From contig JACVRA010000192.1 in the NCBI GenBank assembly GCA_019828545.1, forward strand, positions 186,001 to 250,000: 64,000 bases of DNA. Reading direction: 5' to 3'. The position numbers and the translations under genes were made by a program. This stretch comes from Paracamarosporium sp. OC-R06-R3 (Eukaryota; Ascomycota; Dothideomycetes; Pleosporales; Didymosphaeriaceae). The stretch's first letter is position 1. Every line of letters begins with the position of its first letter. The notes beneath the pieces are model-generated. The model saw nothing but the letters and a program-made list of their open reading frames with translations. It searched no databases and had not been told where the DNA came from. Shown in pieces: positions 43,651-53,639 of the stretch.

Positions 43651-44645
43651 ATGGCGAAGCGAAAATCTCAGAAAGACCCCGAGGACCTTCCCGATGCTCC
43701 CGACGGCAGGAACAAGAGGAAGAATGACGACTCCGACAGCGACGAGGTGCGCATACTCCCCGCTCTTCCCCGCAACAAGAGAGGCTCATAGATGTAGGAT
43801 ATGGACATATTGAATGTCGACTTCGAATGGTTCGATCCGAATCCCGCAGTAGATTTCCACGGACTCAAGACCCTCTTGCGACAGCTGTTCGACATCGACG
43901 CCCAATTGTTCAACCTCTCCGAACTAGCAGATCTCATACTTTCACAACCCCTGCTGGGAAGCACAGTGAAGTGCGATGGCACCGAGTCGGATCCTTTCTC
44001 GTTCTTGACGGTTCTGAACCTCGAGACACACAAGGTTCGTTTTTGTATTTTCCATATTATCGCATAAGTCTAAGGCTAACGGCGACGCAGGACAAGCAAG
44101 TAATTGCAGATTTGACCGCCTACCTCACCCGGCACTCGACCACACCTGCGCTCGCTCCTCTCCAAACACTGCTCACCGCCCCTTCCACCTCCCAAATTGG
44201 CCTCATCCTCACCGAGCGTTTCATCAACATGCCTCACGAGATTGTTGCACCCAGCTATAAGATGTTGCAAGAGGAGATCCAATGGGCGCTCGACGCGAAG
44301 GAACCATACGCATTCACGCATTACCTTGTGCTGTCGAAAGCCTACATTGAGGTAGAGTCGAACTTGCCTGCGGCAGAACAGCCCCCGAGTAAAAAGAAGA
44401 AAGCGACAAAGGGAGACGATAAGGAGACATTTTACTTCCATCCCGAGGATGAGGTACTACATAAACATGCGCTTGGGTACGGGAGCTTTGAATTTGAGAG
44501 TCCAGTAGATGAGGGCGCGAGTGATAGTAAGAGGGCGTTTCAGGAGCTGGGCGTGAAACCTATGGGGCATTTGATTTTGATCGAGGCGGACAAGTTCGCT
44601 GGGGCAGTGGGTGCAGTTGAGTCGTTCCTCGGAGGTGGGCAGTAG
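43651..44645 (+). CDS. bcp1: BCP1/BCCIP-family protein (ribosomal-protein chaperone and nuclear export factor)
   Basis: Three exons (43651-43746, 43798-44034, 44091-44645; introns 51 and 56 nt) give 295 residues. I placed the first acceptor at 43797 because the nearer TAG leads to an in-frame stop. After an acidic/basic N-terminus ([13 protein letters not shown] ... DDSDSDE) the BCCIP domain begins with [22 protein letters not shown], then [22 protein letters not shown] and [44 protein letters not shown] and [18 protein letters not shown]. Yeast Bcp1 escorts Rpl23 to the nucleus and aids 60S assembly and export of Mss4; the human homologue BCCIP binds BRCA2 and Rpl23-type partners. Location: nucleus and cytoplasm. 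Confidence 0.92.
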
Positions 44646-44922
44646 TCTGAACTTCAGTGCCCGATCATTGAAACCATGTTTTTGTGACGATTCTCGATCT
44701 AACGACGGTTTTGGGAAAAGTGGACGGACGTATACCCCACGGTCAGGAAACGTAAGAAACGAATAGCTTGCCAAAACGAAGACTCTACTTTGTTGTACAT
44801 CCTACTGCACATAAGCGAATCTATGGAGAAAAGCTAATCAAGGAAATTGTGATGCTTGCTACTATCGACACAGCACTCCCTTCCTCTACCTCTTCCTACC
44901 TCTTCTTCTATTGTACAGTCGC

Positions 44923-45901
44923 TTAACCAATGACCACCTTGCCATCTTCAGGGAAGTCGTACTCCGGTACCTCGAGGTTGAGCGGGGCGGGTCCCTTTCT
45001 TATGCGGCCAGAGATGTCGTAGTGAGAACCATGGCAGGGGCAGAACCAGCCGCCGAAGTCGCCAGCCTCGCCAATGGGGACACAACCAAGATGGGTGCAG
45101 ACACCTGTCGCCTGTTAGTGTATTGGTCTTATGGGTAAGCCGAAGATGGGATAATGTACCAAGCATGATCAACCATTCGGGCTTCTTCACACGGTCTGCG
45201 TCGGCCTGGGGGTCACGGAGCGACTGCCACTTTGTGTCCTCGGCCTCCTTGATCTCGTCCTCGGTACGGTGTCGGATGAAGACGGGCTTGCCTCGCCACT
45301 TGATAATGACCTGCCAAGTATCAGCTCCATGTCTCCGGTTCCACGAAAAGCTGGCAACGCACGTTCTTGCCCTCGGGGATGGCAGCGAGATCGATTTCAA
45401 CCTTGGCCTGAGCCAGGACATCGGCGGAAGCAGACATGTTGACGAGGAAATCTGCGACGCAAATTCGTTAGCACATGTTGCCTCCATCGCCGCACGCCTC
45501 CAATCCATCCGCAAAATAGCCAATGGCTATGCAGATTCCTTCAATAGCCCTCCTCTTTATGTTCCATTGCTGTCCGAAGCTCCATCGAGGTGTGGTGTGG
45601 AATTACCTTGCACGGTAGCCTTCGCGCCCAAACTCGCCAGCGCACCCATCGTTCCGACCATAAAGTACTGGATGAGCTTAGGGCCCTCCTCGCCGCTCCC
45701 CGAGCTGCGCTTGTAGGCACCGAAGGACGGGATCTTGGTGGAGCTGCCCTGGCCCTTGAAGGGGCTGTCGAAGCTGGATGTCGAGTGCACCTCGGACAGG
45801 TTGCGGGACTGCATGGCGCCACAGCCCGCCCGCGCGACGGGCAGCGAGTGCTGGGTCCATGAGCGAGCTATCGCGCGGGTGGTGTTTGCGAGGGCGGGCA
45901 T
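44923..45901 (-). CDS. rip1: Rieske iron-sulfur protein of the cytochrome bc1 complex
   Basis: Four exons (45901-45607, 45451-45363, 45310-45160, 45104-44923; introns 155, 52 and 55 nt) give 238 residues. An upstream in-frame ATG at 45952 would add 17; I prefer 45901 ([18 protein letters not shown]), a mitochondrial presequence rich in Arg/Ser. A single membrane helix ([21 protein letters not shown]) follows, then the flexible neck. The 2Fe-2S cluster motifs are CTHLGC and CPCHGSHYD, with the His-His ligand pair intact, preceded by [12 protein letters not shown] and followed by [13 protein letters not shown]. The subunit passes electrons from ubiquinol to cytochrome c1 in complex III. A CCAATCAG box lies 115 bp upstream. 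It is divergent from the macro-domain gene. Confidence 0.96.
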
Positions 45902-46405
45902 CGTGGATGCGGCGGAGGGTGTGTTACGCTGGGATGGAGCTGTGGGTTGCACGGGATGAGGTCGAAAGCGAAGTTTGGAAAGGGCGATTGACGAGGTGTT
46001 TTCGGGAGGACGCTGATTGGCTGCCGCGATTGCGCCGGGGGCAGCTTTTCAGAGGGCGTCATCGCCTCACCTCACCACACTCTTGCTGGTACTTTATCTG
46101 GCTGCAAAGCTCCGTCTCCGTACAGATGCATGTATTTAAGAGCCTGACCCTGCATACAGAGTGTGGCTCGCCCTTGCTTGCTTCTCTTGATTTGATTGTA
46201 TCCCGCTAACACCAGGCAACACTCACTCTTACTTCGCAGCACTCAACGCATCAACACTGATATTGTGCACGCTCATCTCCATCGATTCAGGAACGGAACG
46301 AGGTTGCCCTCTTTCTGAGCTCGCTCGATCGGACTCTCTCTTCTTGTCACCCATTCAAACTAGGCTCTCAGCTTTAACATTAGCAAGCAGATCTCGACTC
46401 GAGGC
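45902..46405. other. Divergent promoter between Rieske and macro-domain genes
   Basis: About 500 bp. It carries the CCAATCAG box and an unusually C/T-rich leader before the macro ATG. No other gene seen. Confidence 0.45.
46016..46020 (-). promoter_or_regulatory. CCAAT (HAP-complex) box upstream of the Rieske gene
   Basis: Reads CAGCCAATCAGCG on the minus strand, about 115 bp before the Rieske ATG at 45901. HAP/CBC binding to CCAATCA is common at respiratory genes, so the match is fitting. Confidence 0.5.
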
Positions 46406-47374
46406 ATGGCATCACCAACCACTACCGCTCACAAGCGGCATGTGAGCTCAGATGCGGAGCTCTCAGCTGCACCTGCAACTAAATCAGCCAAAGTTATGAA
46501 CGCTACCGATACTACACACACGGTGACGGGTGCGACTGAACCCACTGATTCTAGCTTTGTCAAAGATTCGAACAGAGACGACAAAATCGACAACGAAGCT
46601 TCCGAGAATCTAGGGTCTAGCAGCGAGAACGCCTCATTGACCTTAATCGAAGCTAAGAAAAAGGACAAAGCGACGGAAAATGACGAAGGCAACGACAAGA
46701 GTAGCGAAGAGGCAGTGTCCGTGGTCAAGGAGCACATAGGTGACCTTTTTGCAGCACCAGATAATGCTGTACTCGTCCACGCCTGCAATACCGCTGGCTC
46801 TTGGGGCGGCGGGATTGCCCTTGAATTTCGCAAACGCTATCCCAAGGCCTTCCAGGTCTATAACAAGCACTGCGTTTCCGACCATGACCCAAAGACGGAC
46901 CCGGTTCCCAGGGGCTCGTGCTTGCTGATACCTCCCTGTGAGACTAAGGCTAATGCACCAAAGCATTGGATCGGTTGCTTGTTCACCAGCGCGAGGTATG
47001 GCAAGGCCAAAGATCCACCGAGCATGATCCTACGTCATACAGAACCTGCCTTTAAGGACCTGCTTGATCAGCTGAGCCGCACACCTACGATTACGGAGTT
47101 CAGAATGTGCCAAATCAATGCGGGATTATTTGCAGTACCTTGGAAAGATACCAGGAAAGTGTTGGAGGACGTTTTGGCGACCGATGCAGACCACAGAGAA
47201 GTACACGTCTACACTTTGGCCAGCGCCCCCGGCACCCCCACTTCATCAACCACCGCATATGTTGGTCCCGGCAGCGGCAGACCTACAAAAGGACCAATCA
47301 AGCCTACACCGAAAGGAAAGTCTGCATCAAAAGGGCAACAGACTCTCTCGTCGTTCATCAGGAGAAATCAGTAA
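46406..47374 (+). CDS. Macro-domain protein (ADP-ribose-1''-phosphatase-like) with C-terminal PIP-box-like motif
   Basis: Single-exon protein of 322 residues. Residues 1-105 are disordered (MASPTTTAHKRHVSSDAEL, then acidic/Lys-rich). The macro domain runs from about 106 (VKEHIGDLF) to 275 and shows ADP-ribose-loop features: LVHACNTAGSWGGGIALEF, a FQVYNKHC helix, RGSCLLIPPCE, IGCLFTSARYGKAKDP, and INAGLFAVPWKDTRKVLEDVL. Yeast Poa1 and similar proteins dephosphorylate ADP-ribose-1''-phosphate from tRNA splicing; some remove mono-ADP-ribose. A tail follows (TPKGKSASKGQQTLSSFIRRNQ), where residues 311-318 read Q-Q-T-L-S-S-F-I: the QxxLxxF(Y/F-like) pattern that binds PCNA, in a basic context with two Arg after it. 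That motif at the very C-terminus, next to a Dpb3-like gene, suggests a replication-linked role (inference). Confidence 0.85.
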   Translation: MASPTTTAHKRHVSSDAELSAAPATKSAKVMNATDTTHTVTGATEPTDSSFVKDSNRDDKIDNEASENLGSSSENASLTLIEAKKKDKATENDEGNDKSSEEAVSVVKEHIGDLFAAPDNAVLVHACNTAGSWGGGIALEFRKRYPKAFQVYNKHCVSDHDPKTDPVPRGSCLLIPPCETKANAPKHWIGCLFTSARYGKAKDPPSMILRHTEPAFKDLLDQLSRTPTITEFRMCQINAGLFAVPWKDTRKVLEDVLATDADHREVHVYTLASAPGTPTSSTTAYVGPGSGRPTKGPIKPTPKGKSASKGQQTLSSFIRRNQ

Positions 47375-47844
47375 AGGTTCTGGTTTTGACGGCAAAAGGC
47401 TGGGTCAGAAACAAATTTGAAGTATCCATGGTGATGGGGAAGATGCATGAACTATTTGCGCAAGCGTTTAGTTATTGAGTACAGTAGCTGTGTACCAGAC
47501 TGTAACGCGGTGTGAGATGAGCTTTCGCACGTCGAGATGCACAGCTTGGTGAAACGGGTGCTCTTAACATTTGGTAGTGCGTGCTTGTAATCATCTGACT
47601 CTACAGATGTCCAGGGTGCAAATGCTGAATCATTTGACACATGGAATAAAGCACTAGAACCAAGCAATTTCTTCATCTGACTTCGAAGACTGTATGCTTC
47701 CTTGGGCTGTATAAGATTGGACATGATGCTTTGCATCTGCAATATTTGCCTACACCCCTGCTTGTCTGTGATATTCTAAACAAGATCCGAGAACGCCACT
47801 GCTATGCATATCCATATGAAAAGTCGAATGCACACGCTTCTGCC
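47375..47844. other. Convergent spacer
   Basis: About 470 bp between the macro-domain and Dpb3-like stop codons. Shared 3' UTR space; nothing else seen. Confidence 0.45.
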
Positions 47845-48703
47845 TCACTTCGCACCATTGATTGCTGTGAAGCCGCTCGACCGCGTCGGTCTGTGAGAAG
47901 GAGCTGGAGCCGGAGCTGGAACTGGAGCTGGAGCCGGAGGGCTAGCAGCTTGAACCTTAGAACTGGTAGCTGAAGCACTACCGTTTGTTCTCGGGCCTCG
48001 CATTTCCATCTCGATCTGCATCGCCGCACCATCTTCCTCGGGTTCGCTATCTTCAACTTCGACTGCTGGTGTCCCCTTCATCTCCTCTGCCGCATTCTCT
48101 GGCTCCTGATCCACGTCCATAGCCTCAGCGCCAGCATTGGTCTCTTCCGCACCGGCACCATTTTTCTCAGCCTTCTTCCCCTTCCCCATCTCAACAGCTT
48201 TCTTCCCATTCGCCATCAACCTCTCCAGAACATTTCCACCTGTACTCGCACCCTCGCCGTTCTCCTTCGCACCATCCTTCCCCTTCACACCCTCCTCCTC
48301 GGCCTTTTTCTTCGCTTGCCTCTCCTTGACCTCCTTGTACAACACCGTCTTCGGCACCACATCCACCAAGAACTCTAGGTTATCCGTCTTCGCAACCGCA
48401 GCCGCTACATCTCGGTATTGTACGTTGCGGCGAGGCTTCTTCTGTGTCTCAGCCTTGACGACGTTGTGTGTTGTGGTGGCGAGGTGCTGGATGAAGAGCT
48501 CGGTTGCGAGGGCGATGGCAAAGGCGGCGTTCTTGGAGGTGTGTAGACGCTCCGGGTCGGCGTTTATGATTTTCTGGACGCGGGCAACTGGAGGAATGTA
48601 AGTATTGACTGTGGGACCCGAAACCGCGAATTTACTTACGAGGAAGTGAGACTTGGCCGCTGACTTCCTTCGAGGGCGCAATGGGGGTATTATTGTAGGG
48701 CAT
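47845..48703 (-). CDS. dpb3: Histone-fold protein, Dpb3/CHRAC-15-like (DNA polymerase epsilon subunit)
   Basis: Two exons (48703-48640, 48587-47845; 52-nt intron) give 268 residues. The NF-YB/NF-YC-type histone fold covers about residues 18-100: SLPLARVQKIINADPE, NAAFAIALATELFIQHLA, and RRNVQYRDVAAAVAKTDNLEFLVDVVPKT; the LARV-x-K-I-I...AAFxIAxATExFIxHLA pattern is that of Dpb3 and CHRAC1. Yeast Dpb3 pairs with Dpb4 in DNA polymerase epsilon and in ISW2/CHRAC chromatin remodelling. The remainder is a Lys-then-Glu-rich disordered tail with a Pro-Ala repeat (PAPAPVPAPAPAPS) and a basic end. The ORF continues 5' through the intron without a stop, but family alignment in the first 20 residues supports splicing. 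Confidence 0.85.
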
Positions 48704-49072
48704 TTTGGGGTATTGGCGGGCGTGGTGAGATTGGTGAAGGAGGAGTTCAGGTGCGTAATTGAAAGTGTAACCAGATAGAGAAGCTCGTGCGAGACCTCTG
48801 GGGTTTGAGTAGCTGTGCGGACGAGAGTTGTCGTCTGCGAGGTAAGTAGCGGGGCTGCCTGACGCGCGTTGGGTGGTCGCGCGAACTTTTGGAGGTGTCG
48901 CGTTTTAGGCCGAGTCCGTGCACACTTACATCTCATGACTCTCCTAAGACGGCGGAACTTTGTCTCTAATCGTTGCATGTACATTTGTCCACAGTGTCTC
49001 ACAAGCTGATAGTCGCAGATGCATTTTGTCACCATGGGAAGAGGTACTTCCAACAAGAGTACTGAACTATGT
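48704..49072. other. Intergenic, dpb3 promoter
   Basis: About 370 bp between dpb3 and the upstream glycosidase stop; includes the CGCG cluster noted separately. Confidence 0.45.
48861..48907 (-). promoter_or_regulatory. Cluster of CGCG (MBF/SBF-like) motifs upstream of dpb3
   Basis: Three CGCG cores lie 160-205 bp before the ATG: ACGCGCG (48862-48868), CGCGAAC (48879-48885) and CGCGTTTT (48899-48906; AAAACGCGA on the other strand). The last two resemble MCB/SCB sites used for G1/S genes, fitting a polymerase subunit. Visual match only. Confidence 0.4.
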
Positions 49073-50767
49073 CTATCCCGATTGCTCCAGCACAAGTGCC
49101 CAATCTGAATGTCCTTCCTCGACAGGAAGTTCAAATCGATGCACCGTGGACCCCCCACATTGTGTATAGTTCAGCGACGTATATTCTCCCGAAACAGGAC
49201 TGAACCAGCTAGCCTTGATATCACACCCCTTAAGACTCTTAGTCTCGATAGTAAAGGTTGCATTTGGTGAGTACACCATCAGCCAGGAACCATGCGCATC
49301 ACGCGTTGCGGCGATGCGTGCGTCAGAGATACCTGATATAGCATGTTAGATGTCATCTTTTAAGAGCAAAAGAGAAGGCCTACCGGCGTCACCGATGATG
49401 ATATCCTGCGCTGGGATACGGTTGAAGTATGTGCCGTTTCCGCGGTCGAGTATGGCTCTCTTGATCCATTGCATTTGGCTGGATCCAGGCAGGCCGAGAG
49501 CTTCATACCACGGGATTTGTGGCCCACTTGTGTCAGCTGGGTAAAGATCGGGTATGGCCATTTGCCAAATCGTGTTGGCTCCATAAGTGAGGCCTGCCAT
49601 GCCTGCGAAGACCTATTCTAGCAATCAGCTTTCAAGACTTTAGAGCAGGTACTTGTCCTTAAACCTTACTGTTTGCCAAGTGCCTACACGCACATCACTC
49701 GCATTCCAATACACCGAACTGCCACCATTTGACTTCCCGTTATTATACCGCCACTCGTAGTGCGGCTCGTTTTCAATTGCAGGCCTCTTCTTCCCGGACG
49801 TACTTTCGCCCACGCTCCACATAAGCTCTGCTGGCTCCCATCCCCTACGGCAGGACCACCACGGGATCGGAGGATTAGGCGGATGATCCGAGTGACCCGA
49901 CTGCGAAACGTCAAATGACAACCACTCGCTATCACCAAAGAAACTGCTTGCAAGCGCCAACGGTCCACCCAGAAACCACTGATTCGTAGGATGCATGGAT
50001 ATCATCGGGACATAGGATGGATGACCGTACGACTGGTTTTGCACAACAGCAGCCTCGCCCTTGACAATACCTTCAGCAAGAGCATTGTACACTGACGAGA
50101 AATCAAGAAGCGGATAGTCATCCGGCAAATGTGTCGACGCGACTCCTCCGTACGCGTAATCTGTGCTAACCGCACTCTTATTCTTCCACCATGGGTTCGT
50201 ATCTCCAAACAGAATCTTAGGCACATACGGATACCTCTTTCCCACAAACTCTCCGAAAACCCTTGCCGTGCTCTCGTTCAAATACCCCGGCACTCCCTTG
50301 TCATTATGCACGTAGCTCCCCCAAGCAGGATGCATCACGATCCTAATCCCGTACTCTTTCCACGCTAGCTCGATGATAGAATCGACATACTCCCAATATA
50401 CTTGATTGGGCTTGCTGAAATCTCCATCTACGAAGCCGAGATTGCCGGCTCGATCGGGCTGAGAAGGTCCATTGCAATGCGCACCACAGGCTTGGACAAT
50501 TGTGAAGCCTTTGGAGGCACGGTCCGAGAGATAGTGCGATATTTCGGTATAGTTGAGGCGGTTGATGAGGAGCCAGGCGGTGTCAGATTGCCAGAAGAAA
50601 GGCCTTCCGTCAACGGTCTGGAAGTAATGGCCGTTGGGGGAGGCATAGAGCGCGTATTCTGGGGGAACGGTCCATTTTGCGTAGACGAGCGAAATGAGCG
50701 ACAGAAAGAGTACCCTGATGTTGGCTATGGGGCTGCTCTTTGAAGAACCAATTTGCATCCAGCGCAT
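49073..50767 (-). CDS. Secreted DUF4038 glycosidase-like protein (GH140-type TIM barrel)
   Basis: Three exons (50767-49670, 49612-49384, 49332-49073; introns 57 and 51 nt) give 528 residues. An N-terminal hydrophobic segment (IANIRVLFLSLISLVYAK, about residues 14-31) is a signal peptide or anchor. It is followed by the DUF4038 landmarks NGHYFQTVDGRPFFWQSDTAW, RASKGFTIVQACGAH, FVDGDFSKPNQVYWEYVDSIIELAWKEYGIRIVMHPAWG (cited in part), and KRYPYVPKILFGDTNPWW, then FLGGPLALASSFFGDSEWL and ENEPHYEWRYNNG, whose Glu is a likely catalytic residue. The C-terminal part has an immunoglobulin-like end (WFSPVSGEYTSLNYTQ). Bacterial DUF4038 proteins include apiosidases (GH140), so a plant cell-wall rhamnogalacturonan or hemicellulose role is plausible but unproven in fungi. 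Confidence 0.8.
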
Positions 50768-51315
50768 GGTTACGAGGCTATGATTGCTTACTGTTCTCTT
50801 TGCGTGGACGACTTTTGTGTACCGGCTTCATATATATCTTTGTAGATGCCATCGCCAAGATAAATGATTCCATTTGTGAGGCTAAGATCTACTACGCAAT
50901 AGCTCTTACTAGATCCTCGCACGATATCCCTGGAAACATATAGCCGCATGTAAGTTTGGGGTAAAACGCGGGGTTGGTGTTCAACGTCACCTTTTGCCGT
51001 ACCGGTACGAAGTGGTTGTGACTCGCGAATTTAGCCACCAATCACACGCACCTGGGATTTTCTTCCAAAAGAGCTCCTATCCGTAATGTGCGAGAGAAGA
51101 TTATTGGGCACGTTACCGAGGTGATAGAATGAATCTACGAGAATCTTGCCACGGCTATAGTAAGCACACTCCGAGGCCACGACCATCCTAAGTCTTTCTT
51201 TTACCCTACAGCCTACGATGCACTGCCGTACGTACTTTTGGAAGAAGCCTGAACAACTGAAATTGTAACGATCATCTGGTTAACCAACTCTTCTCTCATT
51301 TAGTGGTCTGTACTA
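50768..51315. other. Intergenic between DUF4038 and second carboxypeptidase
   Basis: About 550 bp. Apart from the TATA-like element, nothing was recognised. Confidence 0.4.
50831..50836 (-). promoter_or_regulatory. Possible TATA box of the DUF4038 gene
   Basis: TATATA about 64 bp upstream of the start codon, close enough to serve as a core promoter element. Confidence 0.3.
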
Positions 51316-52785
51316 TCATGCAAAGCTCCTCTTACTGATCCATTTATCCACCAAGGCCAATCCCTCCTTCGGCTTGTCGTACGGAACCATGTGCCCTGCA
51401 CCGTCTACTGTACTGACAGCGAACGTTGTCTCTCTTCCACTAGCCGTCTCGATCTTGACTTCCTTGAACCACCCCACCTCTTTACCCGCATGCTTCCACG
51501 ATTTCCTAGGCTGAGCCACGAAAGCAGGTTGGCCTTTCCACGACATGGATTCAGCCCACTTAATATTTCCCGCAGTATTGCACGCAAGGTCCAAGTTACC
51601 TTGATAGAACAACACATCGATACCATTATCGAGCAAGTAAAGAACCTGTGGCTGAAGGCTAATGCCTAGATCGCCAGTGAGCTCAAATGCAAACTCGACA
51701 TTCATGTTGTAGATACTGTAATTCGCTACAGCCTTAGGAACATGCAGTGCCTCAAACACATCAGGTTGATTCAAGTATTTCTCAACCCAGCCGGCTTCCA
51801 GGTAGCAAAGATCGTCTCCAGATTTGCACGGGGTTGTGATATCGAAACGGTTACGGTCGCCGCCCTCTCCCGATTCGCTATCATAGTATTTGATCACACC
51901 GTCCCAACAGATCGTTGATCCAGCTCCGCAGATGGCAGGATCAGGATGAGCGTAACACAAGCGAGCGAGATCGAGACAGCGGGGAAGGTTGGCAGCCATG
52001 ATGTCGCAGCGAGTCTTGTTAAAGACCGGTTCTTCTACGCCCGGGTTGGTAGTACAAAGGGTCTCCCAGTAGCCGAAAGCACTGTCGACGGGGGAGACGT
52101 AGGCGTTGCCGACGAAGATGGAGCGGAGGTTGACCTGCTGACGTTTCGGATACAGGAGGTTCTGGGAGACGATTTGTGCGCCTAGGGCAGGGCAGTAATG
52201 GCCGCCATAGCTTTCGCCTGTAATATGGAAATCTCTCTCTGAGAGTTCTGGAAACACGTCGCCAACGAAGATTTGCAAAAGGTGGTGTAGGTCTTCTGCA
52301 GTTGTGAAGCTGTCCCCCGGTAAAGGAACCCCCTCGTCAAGGTAGCTGAATCCGACGCCAGCCGGAGAGTCGATATACAACAAATTGGCGTTCTTGCTCC
52401 ATCCGTATTCATTATAACGAGTTCCATTACCGCCCTCATTTATCACGCATGGTCCATTCTCTTGAAGCATTCCGATCATGGAAGAGCCACCGGGCCCGCC
52501 GGTAAGCCATAGCACAAGCGGATCCTCAGCTGGCGAGTTTTGAGATTCAAAATACCAGAAGAAGAGATGTTTTGAGCCCACATCAAGCCATCCAGTATAT
52601 TGCTTCGAATGTGCGTCGCAGAGGGAGTCATTTTGCTGTTGTTTGATGCGTAGTGAGTGATGCTCGGAATATTGACTTTGATAGATCTGAAAAGCCTCGA
52701 CTTCGGGTACTTCCTGGAATGGAATCTGGGATAGACTGCCCGCGAAGGCTGCCGCTGGGAGGAGGGAAGCTAAGGTGAGCTTCAT
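51316..52785 (-). CDS. Secreted serine carboxypeptidase (peptidase S10), second copy
   Basis: Single-exon protein of 489 residues with a signal peptide ([19 protein letters not shown]). S10 landmarks are complete: [34 protein letters not shown], the nucleophile Ser in [17 protein letters not shown], Asp in [18 protein letters not shown] and His in [15 protein letters not shown]. It lacks the intron pattern of the S10 gene at 24985 and has the standard GGPGGSS loop, so the two are not recent duplicates. Likely a carboxypeptidase Y/KEX1-type enzyme without the C-terminal membrane anchor seen in KEX1, active in the secretory path or outside. The gene lies beside the DUF4038 glycosidase on the same strand, hinting at co-expressed degradative enzymes. 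Confidence 0.95.
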   Translation of the reverse strand: MKLTLASLLPAAAFAGSLSQIPFQEVPEVEAFQIYQSQYSEHHSLRIKQQQNDSLCDAHSKQYTGWLDVGSKHLFFWYFESQNSPAEDPLVLWLTGGPGGSSMIGMLQENGPCVINEGGNGTRYNEYGWSKNANLLYIDSPAGVGFSYLDEGVPLPGDSFTTAEDLHHLLQIFVGDVFPELSERDFHITGESYGGHYCPALGAQIVSQNLLYPKRQQVNLRSIFVGNAYVSPVDSAFGYWETLCTTNPGVEEPVFNKTRCDIMAANLPRCLDLARLCYAHPDPAICGAGSTICWDGVIKYYDSESGEGGDRNRFDITTPCKSGDDLCYLEAGWVEKYLNQPDVFEALHVPKAVANYSIYNMNVEFAFELTGDLGISLQPQVLYLLDNGIDVLFYQGNLDLACNTAGNIKWAESMSWKGQPAFVAQPRKSWKHAGKEVGWFKEVKIETASGRETTFAVSTVDGAGHMVPYDKPKEGLALVDKWISKRSFA

Positions 52786-53639
52786 TACGGCTCTAGAGCT
52801 GCCTGTACTGCTTATCCTACGGTAACTCGCAGTACGATACTCGAGTCCCTTTGGTCAAGTGTTCGAACCGTGATGCAACAAAGGCTACGCCGCTTCAAAG
52901 TCAGAGGAAGAAATATTGTCTAGAGTCAACGAATACGTCGTGACTCGAGATGGAGTTCTTTTAGGTACTCATGTTCGGGCTAATCAAGCTACGAAACCTC
53001 CTTCCCGTTTGGGGTTAGTCTGGCTGTGGTCGAAGCTTGAATTGTGGCAGATGGAGCTACAATGCTCGGAATACATCATGGGAAGAATTCCGACTGCTCG
53101 GACCTGATGCCCTCTGCGATATAGATCATGATGCTCCGAGCCGGAAGTCAGATACTTGGCCATGTGCTTCCAATTCGACAGGAGACTAGAAATGGCCAAA
53201 GTGCACCCTCTTAAGCAACAATTGGTCATGGTGTCCAGGCCTTTTATGCTGCTTGAAGTTATGGAAGTGAGCCGTGTCAGCTTTGGGGTAATTGGACGTG
53301 TCTCTGCGCGGAATCAACATCTTGTAAGGATCAGAGTGAGACTCAATCGTGACGGAATGGGATCAACGCTTTCATACGTGCATGTGTAGTAACAGCACCG
53401 CAAATAGCGCACTGTCTCGATGAGCAATAACAATAATGGAATGTCCAGAATTTCGAAAGACTAAAACCCTTTCGAGCGCACGCTTGCTTCGTTATAGGTG
53501 TTACAGATTGCTACGCCACACGTAGCTTACCAGTGTGGCGCGTGCGCCAGTGCGACGTCAAGCAACGGAGCTGCCAAAGGAAGCCCAGGTGAAACGTTCG
53601 TTCCCAACGCTTTCTTGCAACTATTATTCCAACCATGCG
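52786..53639. other. Divergent promoter region
   Basis: About 850 bp between the S10 gene and the CLC gene. A TTCGAAC near 52862 recalls a tRNA T-loop, but no paired stem exists. No gene supported. Confidence 0.45.

Noticed and set aside
52855..52880. tRNA-like TTCGAAC on either strand
   Set aside because: The 5-bp stem is not complementary; no cloverleaf.
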